Below are positions 15,800-25,844 of a stretch of DNA of 64,000 nucleotides, piece after piece. The DNA is taken from assembly GCA_963691905.1 (NCBI GenBank), contig OY829894.1, positions 1,488,001 through 1,552,000 of the forward strand, read 5' to 3'. The notes under the pieces are model-generated. The model was given only the letters and a program-made list of their open reading frames with translations. It searched no databases and was not told the DNA's origin. Position 1 is the stretch's first letter. Every line of letters begins with the position of its first letter. The stretch is from QGON01 sp963691905 (GTDB taxonomy: Bacteria; Pseudomonadota; Gammaproteobacteria; Chromatiales; Chromatiaceae). The position numbers and the translations under genes were made by a program.

Positions 15800-17146
15800 T
15801 CACTTCAACTGATAGCCGGGTTCGGTCAATAACGCGGTGAGACCTTGATGGGGATCGTCACTCTGCAACTGCGCACTGAATGACGGAAACGGCAACAGCA
15901 GGCGTTCCAATTCAGACAAGTCCGTGTACGCCATACTGCTCGTTATCTTTTTACGCAGGGGGGAGCCTTCCGCTGTCAGGCGCTGCATCATCCAACGACG
16001 CTTCAACAGTGTGTCGGCATTGATCCAGTACTCTCCACCAGGCCAACCTTTGACGTTGGGCGGATTGAACAGATCCTGGCCGAGACGGCGACTCGCCAGT
16101 GCCAGCAAGCGCCCACTCTCCACACTGATTTCCAACTGATGCAGGGTGCCGATCAGCAGTTCAACCGGTGATTTGATCAGGCTTCCACGATTCTCTCCAG
16201 CACGAAACTGGTCAGTATTGAAGAGCGCCTTTAACAAAGGGCGCAACTGATAGTCACTCTCCCTGAAAAGCTTTGCCAATCGTTTGATCTCATAGGGATC
16301 AGGCACAGGTGAAATGAACTCACGCCAGAGTTTGTCTGTAATGGTAATCGCGGTTCTGGGATGATCCAGCAGAATGCGCAAAATATCATCACCATCAAAA
16401 CGGCCTCTTCTGCCTAGAAACAGCTTCTCCCCATCATCGTGCCAGCGGCTGTAGTAGCGGAATTTTCCGCTGCGTCGATCGATGCTCCAGCCGGTAAACG
16501 CCCTGGCCGCGGCCTTGATATCCGCCTCAGTGTAGTAACCTTCACCCAGGGTAAAGAGTTCCAGCAGCTCCCGGGCAAAGTTCTCATTCGGATTCTTGCG
16601 CCGATTTACCACACCATCGAGATAACGCAGCATTGCCGGATCCCGAGCCATCGCCTGCAGCAGGTCACGAAAATTACCCAATGCGTGTCTGCGCACCGTC
16701 TCATGCTGCCTGAAAATCAGCGGAACCCACTTCACCTTCTTCATCGAAGAGGTAAAGTGGTTATGCCAAAAGAGCACCATACGTTCCGCCAGAGGCGATT
16801 CGGATGCCAACATCTGCCGCATCCACCAGGCCTGAAGTGCAATACCGCGCTGCCGCCACTGTTTCCGCATCGCCTTTTTCTCAGCACTATTCAGACCGCG
16901 CAGATACTGGCGCTCGGGGGGTGGGGTATCGACCCATCCAGGCGGCACCAGGATGATGGCTGTGTCAGCAGCCGCCACCAACTGCTCCACCGCAGATTCG
17001 TGGGTTACACCAGCCAGTTGCTCAATCTGCACGGCTGTACCGCCGAAGCCACTTCGTTGAAGCAGGTGCCTCGCCTCATCGAACGACATGGCATGTAACA
17101 TACTTGGCAGACAGAGCAGCAGAAAAAGGGTTTTGTAGGATGACAT
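15800..17146 (-). CDS. DUF1800 family exported protein
   Basis: This 448-residue protein belongs to the uncharacterised DUF1800 family, always found with DUF1501. It has a Sec signal peptide (MSSYKTLFLLLCLPSMLHA), then the conserved start AMSFDEARHLLQRSGFGG. In the core it shows MVLFWHNHFTSS, NPNENFARELLELFTLGEG, FTGWSIDRR and the C-terminal PPNVKGWPGGEYWI. I chose the ATG at 17146, which follows AGAGGAAA and places the signal peptide at the N-terminus, rather than the longer frame to 17209. Function is unknown; it may act in the periplasm with its partner. Confidence 0.87.
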   Translation of the reverse strand: MSSYKTLFLLLCLPSMLHAMSFDEARHLLQRSGFGGTAVQIEQLAGVTHESAVEQLVAAADTAIILVPPGWVDTPPPERQYLRGLNSAEKKAMRKQWRQRGIALQAWWMRQMLASESPLAERMVLFWHNHFTSSMKKVKWVPLIFRQHETVRRHALGNFRDLLQAMARDPAMLRYLDGVVNRRKNPNENFARELLELFTLGEGYYTEADIKAAARAFTGWSIDRRSGKFRYYSRWHDDGEKLFLGRRGRFDGDDILRILLDHPRTAITITDKLWREFISPVPDPYEIKRLAKLFRESDYQLRPLLKALFNTDQFRAGENRGSLIKSPVELLIGTLHQLEISVESGRLLALASRRLGQDLFNPPNVKGWPGGEYWINADTLLKRRWMMQRLTAEGSPLRKKITSSMAYTDLSELERLLLPFPSFSAQLQSDDPHQGLTALLTEPGYQLK

Positions 17147-17314
17147 ATGATTTCCTCTCTGTTCATCAAGGAGTAACGCAGATCTCTGCCATCGGTTGAC
17201 CAAAGTCATTTATTTCTTATGGTCACTGCACAATTGGATGAGCCAGCTGATCGATTGTGAGAGAATGATTGTTAAATTTCGTCTCTGTTTGCCACAAAGA
17301 AGCTAAATCACACA

Positions 17315-18982
17315 ATGGCCCAATACATCTACACCATGAACCGGGTGGGCAAGATCGTCCCACCCAAACGGGTAATCATCCAAGATATCTCCCTCTCCTT
17401 TTTTCCCGGCGCAAAGATCGGAGTGCTCGGCCTCAACGGGGCGGGTAAATCGACGGTTTTGAGAATCATGGCCGGTTTGGATACGGAATTCGAGGGCGAA
17501 GCACGCCCCCAGCCAGGCATCAAGATCGGTTATCTGTCCCAGGAACCCAAACTCGACGAAACCAAAGACGTGCGAGGTAACGTGGAGGGGGCACTGAGTC
17601 ATGTGAAAGAGGCGTTGGCAGAGTTGGATACGGTCTATGCCGCCTATGCGGAACCCGATGCCGACTTCGATGTCCTGGCCAAACGGCAGGCGGAACTGGA
17701 GAACATTATCCATGCTGCGGATGGCCACAATATCGAACGCCAACTGGATGTTGCCGCGGACGCCCTGCGGCTGCCGCCCTGGGACGCGGACGTGAGCAAA
17801 CTCTCCGGTGGTGAACGCCGCCGCGTTGCGCTCTGCCGGCTCTTGCTGGAACACCCTGACATGCTGCTGCTCGACGAACCCACCAATCACCTCGACGCCG
17901 AGTCGGTTGCCTGGCTGGAGCGCTTCCTGCACGAATATAACGGTACTGTCGTTGCCGTCACCCATGACCGCTACTTTCTCGACAATGTTGCCGGCTGGAT
18001 TCTTGAACTGGACCGTGGCCACGGCATCCCCTGGGAGGGTAACTACTCCTCCTGGCTGGAGCAGAAGGAGCAGCGTCTCGAACTGGAGCAGAAGCAGGAG
18101 GCCGCCAAGGTCAAGGCGATGAAACAGGAGTTGGAGTGGGTGCGCTCCAATCCAAAAGGCCGTCACGCCAAGAGCAAGGCCCGTCTGCAACGTTTCGACG
18201 AACTGCAATCCCAGGACTTCCAGCAACGCAATGAAACCAACGAGATCTATATTCCGCCGGGTCCGAGACTGGGCGACCTTGTCATAGAGGCCATAAGCCT
18301 GAAAAAGTCCTATGGCGACAGGACGCTCTATGATGACCTCAGCTTCAATCTACCGAAAGGCGGTATCGTCGGCATTATCGGCCCCAACGGGGCGGGTAAG
18401 ACCACCCTGTTCCGCATGCTCACAGGACAGGAGACACCGGATGGTGGCGAACTGCGCATCGGCGACAGCGTCGAGATATCCCATGTCGATCAGAGCCGGG
18501 ATGCACTCGATGACGACAAAACTGTTTGGGAAGAGATCTCGGACGGCCAGGACATCATTACAGTGGATCGTTACGAAACCCAGTCCCGCGCCTATGTCAG
18601 CCGCTTCAATTTCAAGGGCTCCGATCAACAGAAACGTATCGGTGATCTCTCCGGTGGTGAACGCAATCGTGTCCATCTGGCCAAGCTGCTGAAAAGCGGC
18701 GGCAACCTGCTGCTGCTTGACGAGCCGACCAATGATCTGGACGTGGAGACCCTGCGCGCACTGGAACAGGCGCTACTCACCTTCCCCGGCTGTGCTGTTG
18801 TGATCAGTCATGACCGCTGGTTCCTGGATCGTATCGCAACCCACATCCTGGCGTTTGAAGGCGAATCTGATGCAGTCTGGTTCGAAGGCAACTACGCTGA
18901 CTACGAGGCAGACCGTAAACACCGCTTGGGGGCGGATGCCGACCAACCACATCGCATCAAATACAAGCGAATCTCAAACTAA
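17315..18982 (+). CDS. ettA: EttA, energy-dependent translational throttle ABC-F protein
   Basis: EttA binds the ribosomal E site and gates entry into the elongation cycle according to the ATP/ADP ratio. The 555-residue length is that of the family. It has two ABC domains with Walker A GLNGAGKST and GPNGAGKTT, and signature motifs LSGGERRRVAL and LSGGERNRVHL. Each is followed by LLLLDEPTNHLD or LLLLDEPTNDLD. The interdomain linker is rich in Lys, Glu and Gln (about 245-300). The start MAQYIYTMNRVGK is the classic EttA N-terminus. It stands alone, with the next gene 26 nt downstream. Confidence 0.96.
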   Translation: MAQYIYTMNRVGKIVPPKRVIIQDISLSFFPGAKIGVLGLNGAGKSTVLRIMAGLDTEFEGEARPQPGIKIGYLSQEPKLDETKDVRGNVEGALSHVKEALAELDTVYAAYAEPDADFDVLAKRQAELENIIHAADGHNIERQLDVAADALRLPPWDADVSKLSGGERRRVALCRLLLEHPDMLLLDEPTNHLDAESVAWLERFLHEYNGTVVAVTHDRYFLDNVAGWILELDRGHGIPWEGNYSSWLEQKEQRLELEQKQEAAKVKAMKQELEWVRSNPKGRHAKSKARLQRFDELQSQDFQQRNETNEIYIPPGPRLGDLVIEAISLKKSYGDRTLYDDLSFNLPKGGIVGIIGPNGAGKTTLFRMLTGQETPDGGELRIGDSVEISHVDQSRDALDDDKTVWEEISDGQDIITVDRYETQSRAYVSRFNFKGSDQQKRIGDLSGGERNRVHLAKLLKSGGNLLLLDEPTNDLDVETLRALEQALLTFPGCAVVISHDRWFLDRIATHILAFEGESDAVWFEGNYADYEADRKHRLGADADQPHRIKYKRISN

Positions 18983-19008
18983 GGGGTTCGATCAATCACG
19001 AGCGGTTC

Positions 19009-22000
19009 ATGACTTTGGAAAAGCTTTCAAGGCGAACAAATCATCCATTGAAATTTCTGCTGTTTGCCAACATGGCTGCAGCATTGATTCTGCTCGCCCT
19101 GGGCGTTCGTGAGTATCAGAACTTTCACACGTTTCATAGACAGCTGGCGGAAACCCAAGTCACGGATGGTGCGCGGGAGATTGCGCTCCGGTTACGGGAA
19201 ATCCACACCAGCGTAGCGCTGTTTATCCTGCAGGAGACGCAACTTCTCTCCGACCTGTCTGATGATCCCTTATCCGACGAGCAGTACAATCGCACCCGAC
19301 AACGCATCAAACTACACTTCCCCGATACCGAAGGATTTATGCTGGCGGATCATGAAGGTGTTTCGCTGCTTGACGACCCTTCGGCGACGCTCGACGATCA
19401 AAGACTCTTCGACCTCAAGAAGTTCGCGCAAGGCAGACAGCAAGCCACAATAATCAGAAGGCTCAGTATCAACAGCTATCAATACGACATCATGGTTCCC
19501 TGGAGCGGGAAGAAGGGAAACCGCGGCATCTTTTTTGTCGCCTTCCGTTGCAAGGCGATCTGTCGGCTGCTTGCCACCCACCAAGTCTATGGGCACACGC
19601 TAAACCTCTATCCATTGAATCCAGACGATCCTGTGGACAGCCCCAAACAGAAGGCAATCGCAGCTGAAGTTCCAGGTGTTGGCTGGATATTGGCAAATAG
19701 CTTCACCCCATCCCTGTTCTTTAACAAATTCGCTGAAATTTCGTTTGTAGGGATATCCATTCTGCTGGGATTCTTCACCCTCTCCCTCATTTTGTATCGC
19801 AAAGCCCGCAAAGAGGAGTCAGAAAGGGAAGTCACCGAACAACGGTATCGCGACTTGCTGGAGACATCGGAGGATCTGATCTGGAGCATAGACAACAAAG
19901 GCTATATCACACAGATCAACGATGCCGCCTGGCCAATCCTCGGCTATTCTCAGGAGGAGTTAGTTGGCCGGCCTCTGGTGGAGATGATACCGGATGATGA
20001 ACTCAAAACGCAGTTCAAGGCGATTCGCGAGCTGTTGAAGGGTACTCCCTGGAACAACCACATAACACGCCTCAACTCAGGTGACGGACGCGAGGTACAC
20101 CTAAGATTTAACGCCCTGCCAGTCATCGATGAAAACGCTTCATGCGTTGGCGCAACCGGTACCGCCAGCAACATTACAGAACAGGTGCACGCCATGAAGG
20201 TACTCTCAGAAAAGGAGTCACGCTACCGCCAGATGTTCGAAGTCAATCAGGCCATCAAGCTGATCCTGGACGCCAAGAGCGGCAAGATCATCGAAGCCAA
20301 TAGTGCTGCTGCCAGATTTTATGGGCATTCGATCATCAACCTGAAAAAGATGAACTACAGCAAACTGAATCACCTGCCCACCAGTCAACTGCGCAAACAG
20401 CTGAACGCCATAAGCCAGGGCAACATCTCCAGCTATCAGGAACTTCATACCAGCGCCTCAGGTACCCTGCATGATGTTGAGATCCAGGTCAGTCCCACCG
20501 GCACAAACGGCAACACCCTGCTCTACCTGATAATCACCGACGTCACAGAACGTGAGAAGTCTCTGCGCGCCCTGAGGGATAATGAACAGAAGTTGCAGGG
20601 CATCATCGAGACTTCTGTCGAAGGCATTATCATGTTCGATACCGTCGGTATCGTGCAACTCTTCAACCCTGCAGCTGAGATGATGTTCGGCTATCTCGAA
20701 GAGGATATCGTCGGCAATAATATCAGTCAGCTGTTTTCACAAAAACAAATACGCTCTCCCAACACAAACATTCTTGATTCCCTGGGACTCTCTCCAAACA
20801 GCAATGCCCACGAACTCGTCGGCATACGCAAGGACGGCAGCAGCCTGCCGGTAAGACTTTCGATCAGCCGCCTTGAGCTTGATGATCAGACTCACTACGT
20901 CACACTGATACAAGATATTTCGGAATCACAACAAGCCCACGAAAGACTGACCTATCTCGCACAACATGATGTACTCACCGGCCTGCTCAATCGCGCCGAA
21001 TTCGAACGACGGCTGGCCGTACTCATTTCCGTGAAGAAAGCACCAAAGGAGCATCATGTACTCTGCTTCATGGATGTCGATCAATTCAAGTTGATCAACG
21101 ACACCTGCGGCCACAAAGCCGGTGATGCGTTGCTGCAACAACTGGCCATTATCATCAAATCACAGTTGAAGGAATTCGAGTTGATTGGGCGTGTCGGCGG
21201 CGATGAATTTGGTGTCCTGCTCTCCAACTGCAGTATGGAGCGTGCCGAGACAATCTGCAGCAATCTGTTACAGACCATCCGCCATTTCCTTTTTACCTGG
21301 GAGGACCGTTCTTTCGATGTCGCTGTCAGCATCGGGCTTTCCGGGTTCAGCCCAATGGAAGAGAGCACATCGAGTATCTTGAGTACGGCGGATGTTGCCT
21401 GCCACATGGCAAAGGAACAAGGTCGTAATCGTCTGCATATCTATCACAGTGGTGATGCGGAACTGATTCGTCATCATGGAGACATGCATCTGGTTGCTGA
21501 CATCAACCAGGCGTTGAATGAGGGGCGTTTCCATCTCTATGCACAACCTATCGTCTCGGTTGGCGACAACGGAAAGCGGCACTACGAGGTGTTGGTCCGC
21601 ATGTTTGGTGAAGCGGGAGAGCTGATCATCCCCGATAACTTTATTCCTGCTGCCGAAAGATACATTCTGATGCCTGCCATCGATCGCTGGATCATCAATG
21701 AACTCTTCTCAACTCAGGGTGAAAATCTCAGGCACTGGTCAAAACTGCACCCTGAGAAAGGACACTTTCTATTCGCCATCAATCTTTCCGGCACTTCATT
21801 GACTGACGAAGGATTCCTCAACTATCTGGAGCGACTCTTCAAGGATTGGGACATCCCTCACCATGCCATCTGTTTCGAGATCACTGAAACCGCAGCCGTG
21901 GCAAACCTGGATCGGGCACAACATCTGATCGAGCGCATGAAATCGCAGGGCTGCTCTTTTGCGCTGGATGACTTCGGCACAGGCCTCTCTTCCTACACCT

Positions 22001-22248
22001 ATCTCAAGGATCTGCCCGTCGATTATCTGAAAATTGACGGCAGTTTCGTGCGCAATATGGCCAAGGATCCGGTTGACTACGCCATGGTGGAGTCGATTAA
22101 TCAGATCGGACATATCCTCGGCCTGAAAACAATCGCTGAATGGGCTGAAGATGAGGCCACACTGCTTCAGCTACGTGTGCTCAATGTGGATTATGCTCAA
22201 GGCTATGGGGTTGGCGAACCCAGGCCATTGAATGAGTTCGAACTCTGA
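19009..22248 (+). CDS. Membrane PAS-GGDEF-EAL protein (cyclic-di-GMP turnover)
   Basis: This is a 1079-residue signalling protein. Order: membrane helix (about 22-40), periplasmic sensor domain (about 40-240), second helix (about 243-263), three PAS domains (about 280-400, 405-520, 525-640), GGDEF domain with an intact GGDEF at 730-734, and an EAL domain in which the EAL motif reads EVL (860-862). The EAL domain keeps DDFGTGLSSYTYLKDLPVDY and KTIAEWAED. Such variants can still be active phosphodiesterases. It may therefore make or degrade cyclic-di-GMP. The input signal is unknown. It lies 26 nt after ettA but is not a usual ettA partner. Confidence 0.92.
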   Translation: MTLEKLSRRTNHPLKFLLFANMAAALILLALGVREYQNFHTFHRQLAETQVTDGAREIALRLREIHTSVALFILQETQLLSDLSDDPLSDEQYNRTRQRIKLHFPDTEGFMLADHEGVSLLDDPSATLDDQRLFDLKKFAQGRQQATIIRRLSINSYQYDIMVPWSGKKGNRGIFFVAFRCKAICRLLATHQVYGHTLNLYPLNPDDPVDSPKQKAIAAEVPGVGWILANSFTPSLFFNKFAEISFVGISILLGFFTLSLILYRKARKEESEREVTEQRYRDLLETSEDLIWSIDNKGYITQINDAAWPILGYSQEELVGRPLVEMIPDDELKTQFKAIRELLKGTPWNNHITRLNSGDGREVHLRFNALPVIDENASCVGATGTASNITEQVHAMKVLSEKESRYRQMFEVNQAIKLILDAKSGKIIEANSAAARFYGHSIINLKKMNYSKLNHLPTSQLRKQLNAISQGNISSYQELHTSASGTLHDVEIQVSPTGTNGNTLLYLIITDVTEREKSLRALRDNEQKLQGIIETSVEGIIMFDTVGIVQLFNPAAEMMFGYLEEDIVGNNISQLFSQKQIRSPNTNILDSLGLSPNSNAHELVGIRKDGSSLPVRLSISRLELDDQTHYVTLIQDISESQQAHERLTYLAQHDVLTGLLNRAEFERRLAVLISVKKAPKEHHVLCFMDVDQFKLINDTCGHKAGDALLQQLAIIIKSQLKEFELIGRVGGDEFGVLLSNCSMERAETICSNLLQTIRHFLFTWEDRSFDVAVSIGLSGFSPMEESTSSILSTADVACHMAKEQGRNRLHIYHSGDAELIRHHGDMHLVADINQALNEGRFHLYAQPIVSVGDNGKRHYEVLVRMFGEAGELIIPDNFIPAAERYILMPAIDRWIINELFSTQGENLRHWSKLHPEKGHFLFAINLSGTSLTDEGFLNYLERLFKDWDIPHHAICFEITETAAVANLDRAQHLIERMKSQGCSFALDDFGTGLSSYTYLKDLPVDYLKIDGSFVRNMAKDPVDYAMVESINQIGHILGLKTIAEWAEDEATLLQLRVLNVDYAQGYGVGEPRPLNEFEL

Positions 22249-22301
22249 TTGGCCTAAAAGTGGCATCGGCTCAGCCCCTTTCAACCTCAACTGCCCCGAC
22301 C

Positions 22302-22331
22302 GTAGGCCCGATCAAGCGTAGCGGATCGGGC
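22302..22331. repeat. REP-like palindrome (single unit)
   Basis: GTAGGCCCGATCAAGCGTAG followed by CGGATCGGGC can fold through CCCGATC and GATCGGG. The same unit occurs at 43376-43406 and, inverted and slightly altered, at 50957-50987. Confidence 0.75.
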
Positions 22332-22350
22332 GATCGCACTGGTAATCCTT

Positions 22351-22450
22351 CAATAAATACAATCAGGATTTGTAGGGTGCGCCATGCGCACCAAAACAAG
22401 CCCTAATCACGGTATGTACGCTAAATCATGGTGCGCACAGCGCACCCTAC
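22351..22450. repeat. Dispersed repeat with GTAGGGTGCGC ends, copy 1
   Basis: A roughly 80-bp palindromic core (22372-22450) begins GTAGGGTGCGC and ends GCGCACCCTAC. About 20 bp of AT-rich flank is also shared. A diverged copy lies in the opposite orientation at 49421-49501. Confidence 0.75.
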
Positions 22451-22499
22451 ATCCTAGCTACATTCATTCGTTGGCTGTAATGGATCAGGAACTGCACCG

Positions 22500-22528
22500 A
22501 AAAAAAAGCGGGGCCGAAGCCCCGCTTT
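22500..22528 (-). terminator. Intrinsic terminator of the idr operon
   Basis: The stem is AAAGCGGGGC / GCCCCGCTTT with a 4-nt loop, followed on the minus strand by a run of T residues. It lies 29 nt beyond the idrA stop. Confidence 0.85.
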
Positions 22529-22556
22529 AATTTACGCCTAAAGTGTTACTGAGTTA

Positions 22557-25259
22557 TCAGACGATGTTTCGCGGTGCGAAAGACATGCTGCGGAACTCTT
22601 TCTTATACTCGGACGGCCCAAGATTCTTGACCTTGCACACACCGAGCTTGTAGTTGTAGTTACCACTGATGTTATCCACCACACGGCCCTGCAGTGCATT
22701 GGATGCCTGCTTTTCAGTAATGAAGTAGGAGTAAAGCGCACCCTTCTTCACGGCTGGGGTTACGATGGCGATAGCGGTGACAGCGCCCTTCTCCAGTGCG
22801 ATATGGCCGTTCTTCATCAGTTCCGAGAACTGGAAGTCCTTACCATGCACACCTTTGATGGTGTTCTTGTGCACCGGCACCCGGTTGGAGAAGAGCATCA
22901 CCCGATCACCGGACTCGATACCGCGTGCTGCGGCGTCGTCCGGATGGATCTCGGTGAAGTTCTCAGGCCAACGCTGAGTGATGTAGGCACGACGCTCGAT
23001 ATCGTCAAAACCTGATTGCCAGATCTCGTTGATACGACCGTTGGTGTGCCACAGCTCGTCTTCTTTCGGGCTCATCCACTCCCAGTAGTCGGCATAGAGG
23101 CTCCAGGGGTGTTTCTGGATGTTCACACGACCGGTCTGGGAATTGAAGTGCGTTCCCTTCTTGTTGATCATGTTGGCACCCTTGGTGCGTCCTTCCCGCT
23201 CAATCTGCTCCTGGGTCATGGTGGTGTTGTGCAGCCGCACGGTACCCAACAATTCTCCAGTCTCGTAGTTGAGGAAGGTCGGACCCTGGATACCCTCGGT
23301 ACCCAGCTCTGCCAGCTTCTGATGCAAGGTCTTGCCTTCTCTATGTGCGGCGATCTTGATCATGTGGTAAGCCTTGCGGTTACCACGGCTGGAGCGGGAA
23401 GACTCCTCGCAAACCTGGTTGGAATCATTCCAATCATAACCTTTGAAGCCCATCTTCTGGGCCAGCCGGGAGATGATCCACCAGTCAGGCTTGGCGTCGC
23501 CAGGGGCATCGTAGAACTTCTGGTAGAGACGGATACGACGCTCGCCGTTGGCGCGGGCAAAGTCCTCTTCACCCCATGTGGAGGCAGGAAAGACGATATC
23601 CGCAAAACGGGCGCCGATGGGATCACGCAGGTAGATATCCTGATTGATCACCACGGTACCACCGGAGTCGGCACGCGCCTTGAGGGTCTTGATGATCTCA
23701 TCCTTATCCCAGGAGGTTACCTGGTTTGGATTATTGGTCGTCAACTCCTCGAACTTGTTGTGCAGACCATTGGCGCCAGCCATTGCCTGGATCCAGGTAG
23801 TACCGATGACATGCGCCATGCGGGTGTGACCTGAATAGAGCCAGCGATCCGTATCCAGGGAGCGACGACGACGGCCCGGCACCTTCTCAGGTGAGCGGTT
23901 ACGGGGATAGCTACCACCACCTGCGCCACCACGCTGATGACCACCGAAGCGGCCTACCACCTGACCCGGACGACCGCCTGCACCGCAGATAGTTGCCAGA
24001 GAGGAGATGGCGTTGGTGTTGCCGGTGTTGTTTGACCAGTAGAAACCCTTCTCGATACCGAAGGATGCCTTGGGACGATCACCACCACCACCGGTCAGCC
24101 ACTTGGCCGCCTTATAGAGATCGTTCACATCGACGCCGGCGATCTTGGCTGCCACCTCGGGCTCATGTTCCTTGCGGGACATGACCCATTTCTTATAGCC
24201 TTTTTTGCCATATACGCCACCAGTCTGGAACTTGCCCCAGGTGGTGCGCCACTGCCATGGCGTGTTACGGGTGCCCTGGCCGAAACCGGAACTGGAACCC
24301 CACTTGTCGTTGACCCAGTGCTTGATCCAATCCTTATCTTCCCAACCATTCTCCAGAATGATGCGGGAGATAGCACCGAGTACCGGGGTATCGGTACCGG
24401 GATTGATTTGCAGATGGATGGTCTGATCGTCACCCTTGCTCTTGGCATATGCCAGACCAGCAGTCTCACGCACGTTCAACCAGATGGTCTTTTGACCACG
24501 GTCGATAGCAGGCTTGATGAACTGGGTAAAGATCATGGTCTTGGTTTCATACGGGTCGGTACCGCAGATCACCAGGACGTCTGCATCCCCCCAGTCCGTA
24601 TAGGCCGGACCGAAGTTGTCGAAACCTGCATCCCGGAAACCGGGAGTGGAGGTCACATCGGAAGGCGTGTCGTGGAAGGTAAAAGCCGCTGTCTTGATGG
24701 AGCGGCGGGCAAACTTCTTCACCGCATAGGTGTTCTCGAAGAACTGATAAGAGAAGGTCTTCACACTGTATGCGTTGGCGCCATGCTCTTTGAGAACATG
24801 GTTACCCACGTCGGCCGCGATATCGAGGGCGAAATCCCAGGTCACCGGCTGCAGGGTACCGTTGATTCTCACCAGGGGCGAGGTCAGACGGTCGTTGGTT
24901 GGTTTGTTGGGGTTGTAGCACTTCTGCGCAATACAGCCACCACGGATGGAGGAGTCACCGCCGATATTGACGACCTTGGCATCCTTATCCGGGATGATAA
25001 CCACATTGTGAGGACGCCCTTCATGCATCACCACGTTGTGCTGAGTGGGTGCCACCCAAGCCTGTAGCGGACCGGACGGAAAGTTGGTATTAAAGGCATT
25101 CTCAGATGCCTTCGGACCGCCATCCGGGGTACCTACCGGCCAACGATAGACCTTGTATCCGCAAGCGACGATGCAATAGTCGCAGCAGGTGGTCTTCACG
25201 TCCGCATTTTTCGGGGGTAGCGGTGCATGATCCTCAGGGAGGTAATATTTAGTTGCCAT
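22557..25259 (-). CDS. idrA: IdrA-like molybdopterin oxidoreductase, probable iodate reductase catalytic subunit
   Basis: This is a 900-residue DMSO-reductase-family enzyme of the AioA/IdrA branch, probably the periplasmic site of iodate reduction. The N-terminal C26-X2-C29-X3-C33 motif, with a Ser rather than a fourth Cys further on (GGDSSIRGG), fits the [3Fe-4S] cluster of arsenite oxidases and IdrA. It is longer than AioA (about 825 residues). AioA arsenite-binding residues are not kept: the stretch aligned to VHATR reads VTSTP, and GGHQEGY is replaced by GGHQRGGAGGG. It has no signal peptide and would be exported with the Tat-bearing IdrB. Two cytochrome c peroxidase genes upstream give the full iodate reductase set. 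Confidence 0.85.
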   Translation of the reverse strand: MATKYYLPEDHAPLPPKNADVKTTCCDYCIVACGYKVYRWPVGTPDGGPKASENAFNTNFPSGPLQAWVAPTQHNVVMHEGRPHNVVIIPDKDAKVVNIGGDSSIRGGCIAQKCYNPNKPTNDRLTSPLVRINGTLQPVTWDFALDIAADVGNHVLKEHGANAYSVKTFSYQFFENTYAVKKFARRSIKTAAFTFHDTPSDVTSTPGFRDAGFDNFGPAYTDWGDADVLVICGTDPYETKTMIFTQFIKPAIDRGQKTIWLNVRETAGLAYAKSKGDDQTIHLQINPGTDTPVLGAISRIILENGWEDKDWIKHWVNDKWGSSSGFGQGTRNTPWQWRTTWGKFQTGGVYGKKGYKKWVMSRKEHEPEVAAKIAGVDVNDLYKAAKWLTGGGGDRPKASFGIEKGFYWSNNTGNTNAISSLATICGAGGRPGQVVGRFGGHQRGGAGGGSYPRNRSPEKVPGRRRRSLDTDRWLYSGHTRMAHVIGTTWIQAMAGANGLHNKFEELTTNNPNQVTSWDKDEIIKTLKARADSGGTVVINQDIYLRDPIGARFADIVFPASTWGEEDFARANGERRIRLYQKFYDAPGDAKPDWWIISRLAQKMGFKGYDWNDSNQVCEESSRSSRGNRKAYHMIKIAAHREGKTLHQKLAELGTEGIQGPTFLNYETGELLGTVRLHNTTMTQEQIEREGRTKGANMINKKGTHFNSQTGRVNIQKHPWSLYADYWEWMSPKEDELWHTNGRINEIWQSGFDDIERRAYITQRWPENFTEIHPDDAAARGIESGDRVMLFSNRVPVHKNTIKGVHGKDFQFSELMKNGHIALEKGAVTAIAIVTPAVKKGALYSYFITEKQASNALQGRVVDNISGNYNYKLGVCKVKNLGPSEYKKEFRSMSFAPRNIV

Positions 25260-25274
25260 TGTCTATTCTCCTCC

Positions 25275-25844
25275 TCAGGATTCCAGCAGATTTTCGTTAC
25301 GGCCAAAGATCAGGCCCATCATGCCCACGGCATAGATATCGTCGCCGTCAACTTCCAGCAGAACCTGAGGCACGCTCTGGTATGCCTGTCCGGAAACGAT
25401 GATGCCGTGACGCGTCAGATCATAGGTCGAGAGATGCAGCGGGCACTGGCCCAGTACACGATGGTTGCCCACCGCCTGGTACTTGCCGATCATGTTGCCG
25501 CCCTGGTGGGTGCAGAGGTAGCTGAAAGCCACCACGTCACGCTGATCACCAACGCCGCCACCGGCCTTCACACCGCCCATCTTGACCAGCATGTTAATCG
25601 CACCGTCATCAGGATAGGTGAAGTTCACCGGCTGATCGTCCTTAAGGGCGCTGAGCTGGCCAATCTTCTTACGGGGATAACCCACGACGCGGGCCTTTGC
25701 AGCGGCCTGGCCTGGGAACAGACTGATAGAAACAGTGCTGGCCGCGGCTGCCGCGGATCCACTGTACATCAGGAACTGACGACGATTGAGCATGCACTTA
25801 CCGTGATCTGCTGCAGTCTCGTCTTTTTTCTTGATATCAGACAT
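25275..25844 (-). CDS. idrB: IdrB-like Rieske subunit with Tat signal
   Basis: This 189-residue Rieske [2Fe-2S] protein transfers electrons to the molybdenum subunit. A twin-arginine signal (NRRQFLM, residues 20-26) would carry the folded IdrAB pair to the periplasm. The cluster ligands are C111-T-H113 and C134-P-L-H137. The extra Cys pair that forms a disulfide in bc1-type Rieske proteins is absent (CTHQGG and CPLHLS), as in some AioB proteins. It starts 1 nt into the stop of the upstream peroxidase gene and is followed by idrA after 15 nt. Confidence 0.9.
   Translation of the reverse strand: MSDIKKKDETAADHGKCMLNRRQFLMYSGSAAAAASTVSISLFPGQAAAKARVVGYPRKKIGQLSALKDDQPVNFTYPDDGAINMLVKMGGVKAGGGVGDQRDVVAFSYLCTHQGGNMIGKYQAVGNHRVLGQCPLHLSTYDLTRHGIIVSGQAYQSVPQVLLEVDGDDIYAVGMMGLIFGRNENLLES

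Noticed and set aside
24165..25067. 300-codon plus-strand frame opposite idrA
   Set aside because: Shadow frame of a highly conserved gene. The translation has no domain or signal pattern.
22557..25259. Arsenite oxidase large subunit (AioA)
   Set aside because: The family is right, but the enzyme is longer, the arsenite-binding segments are changed, and two cytochrome c peroxidase genes accompany it as in iodate reductase operons.
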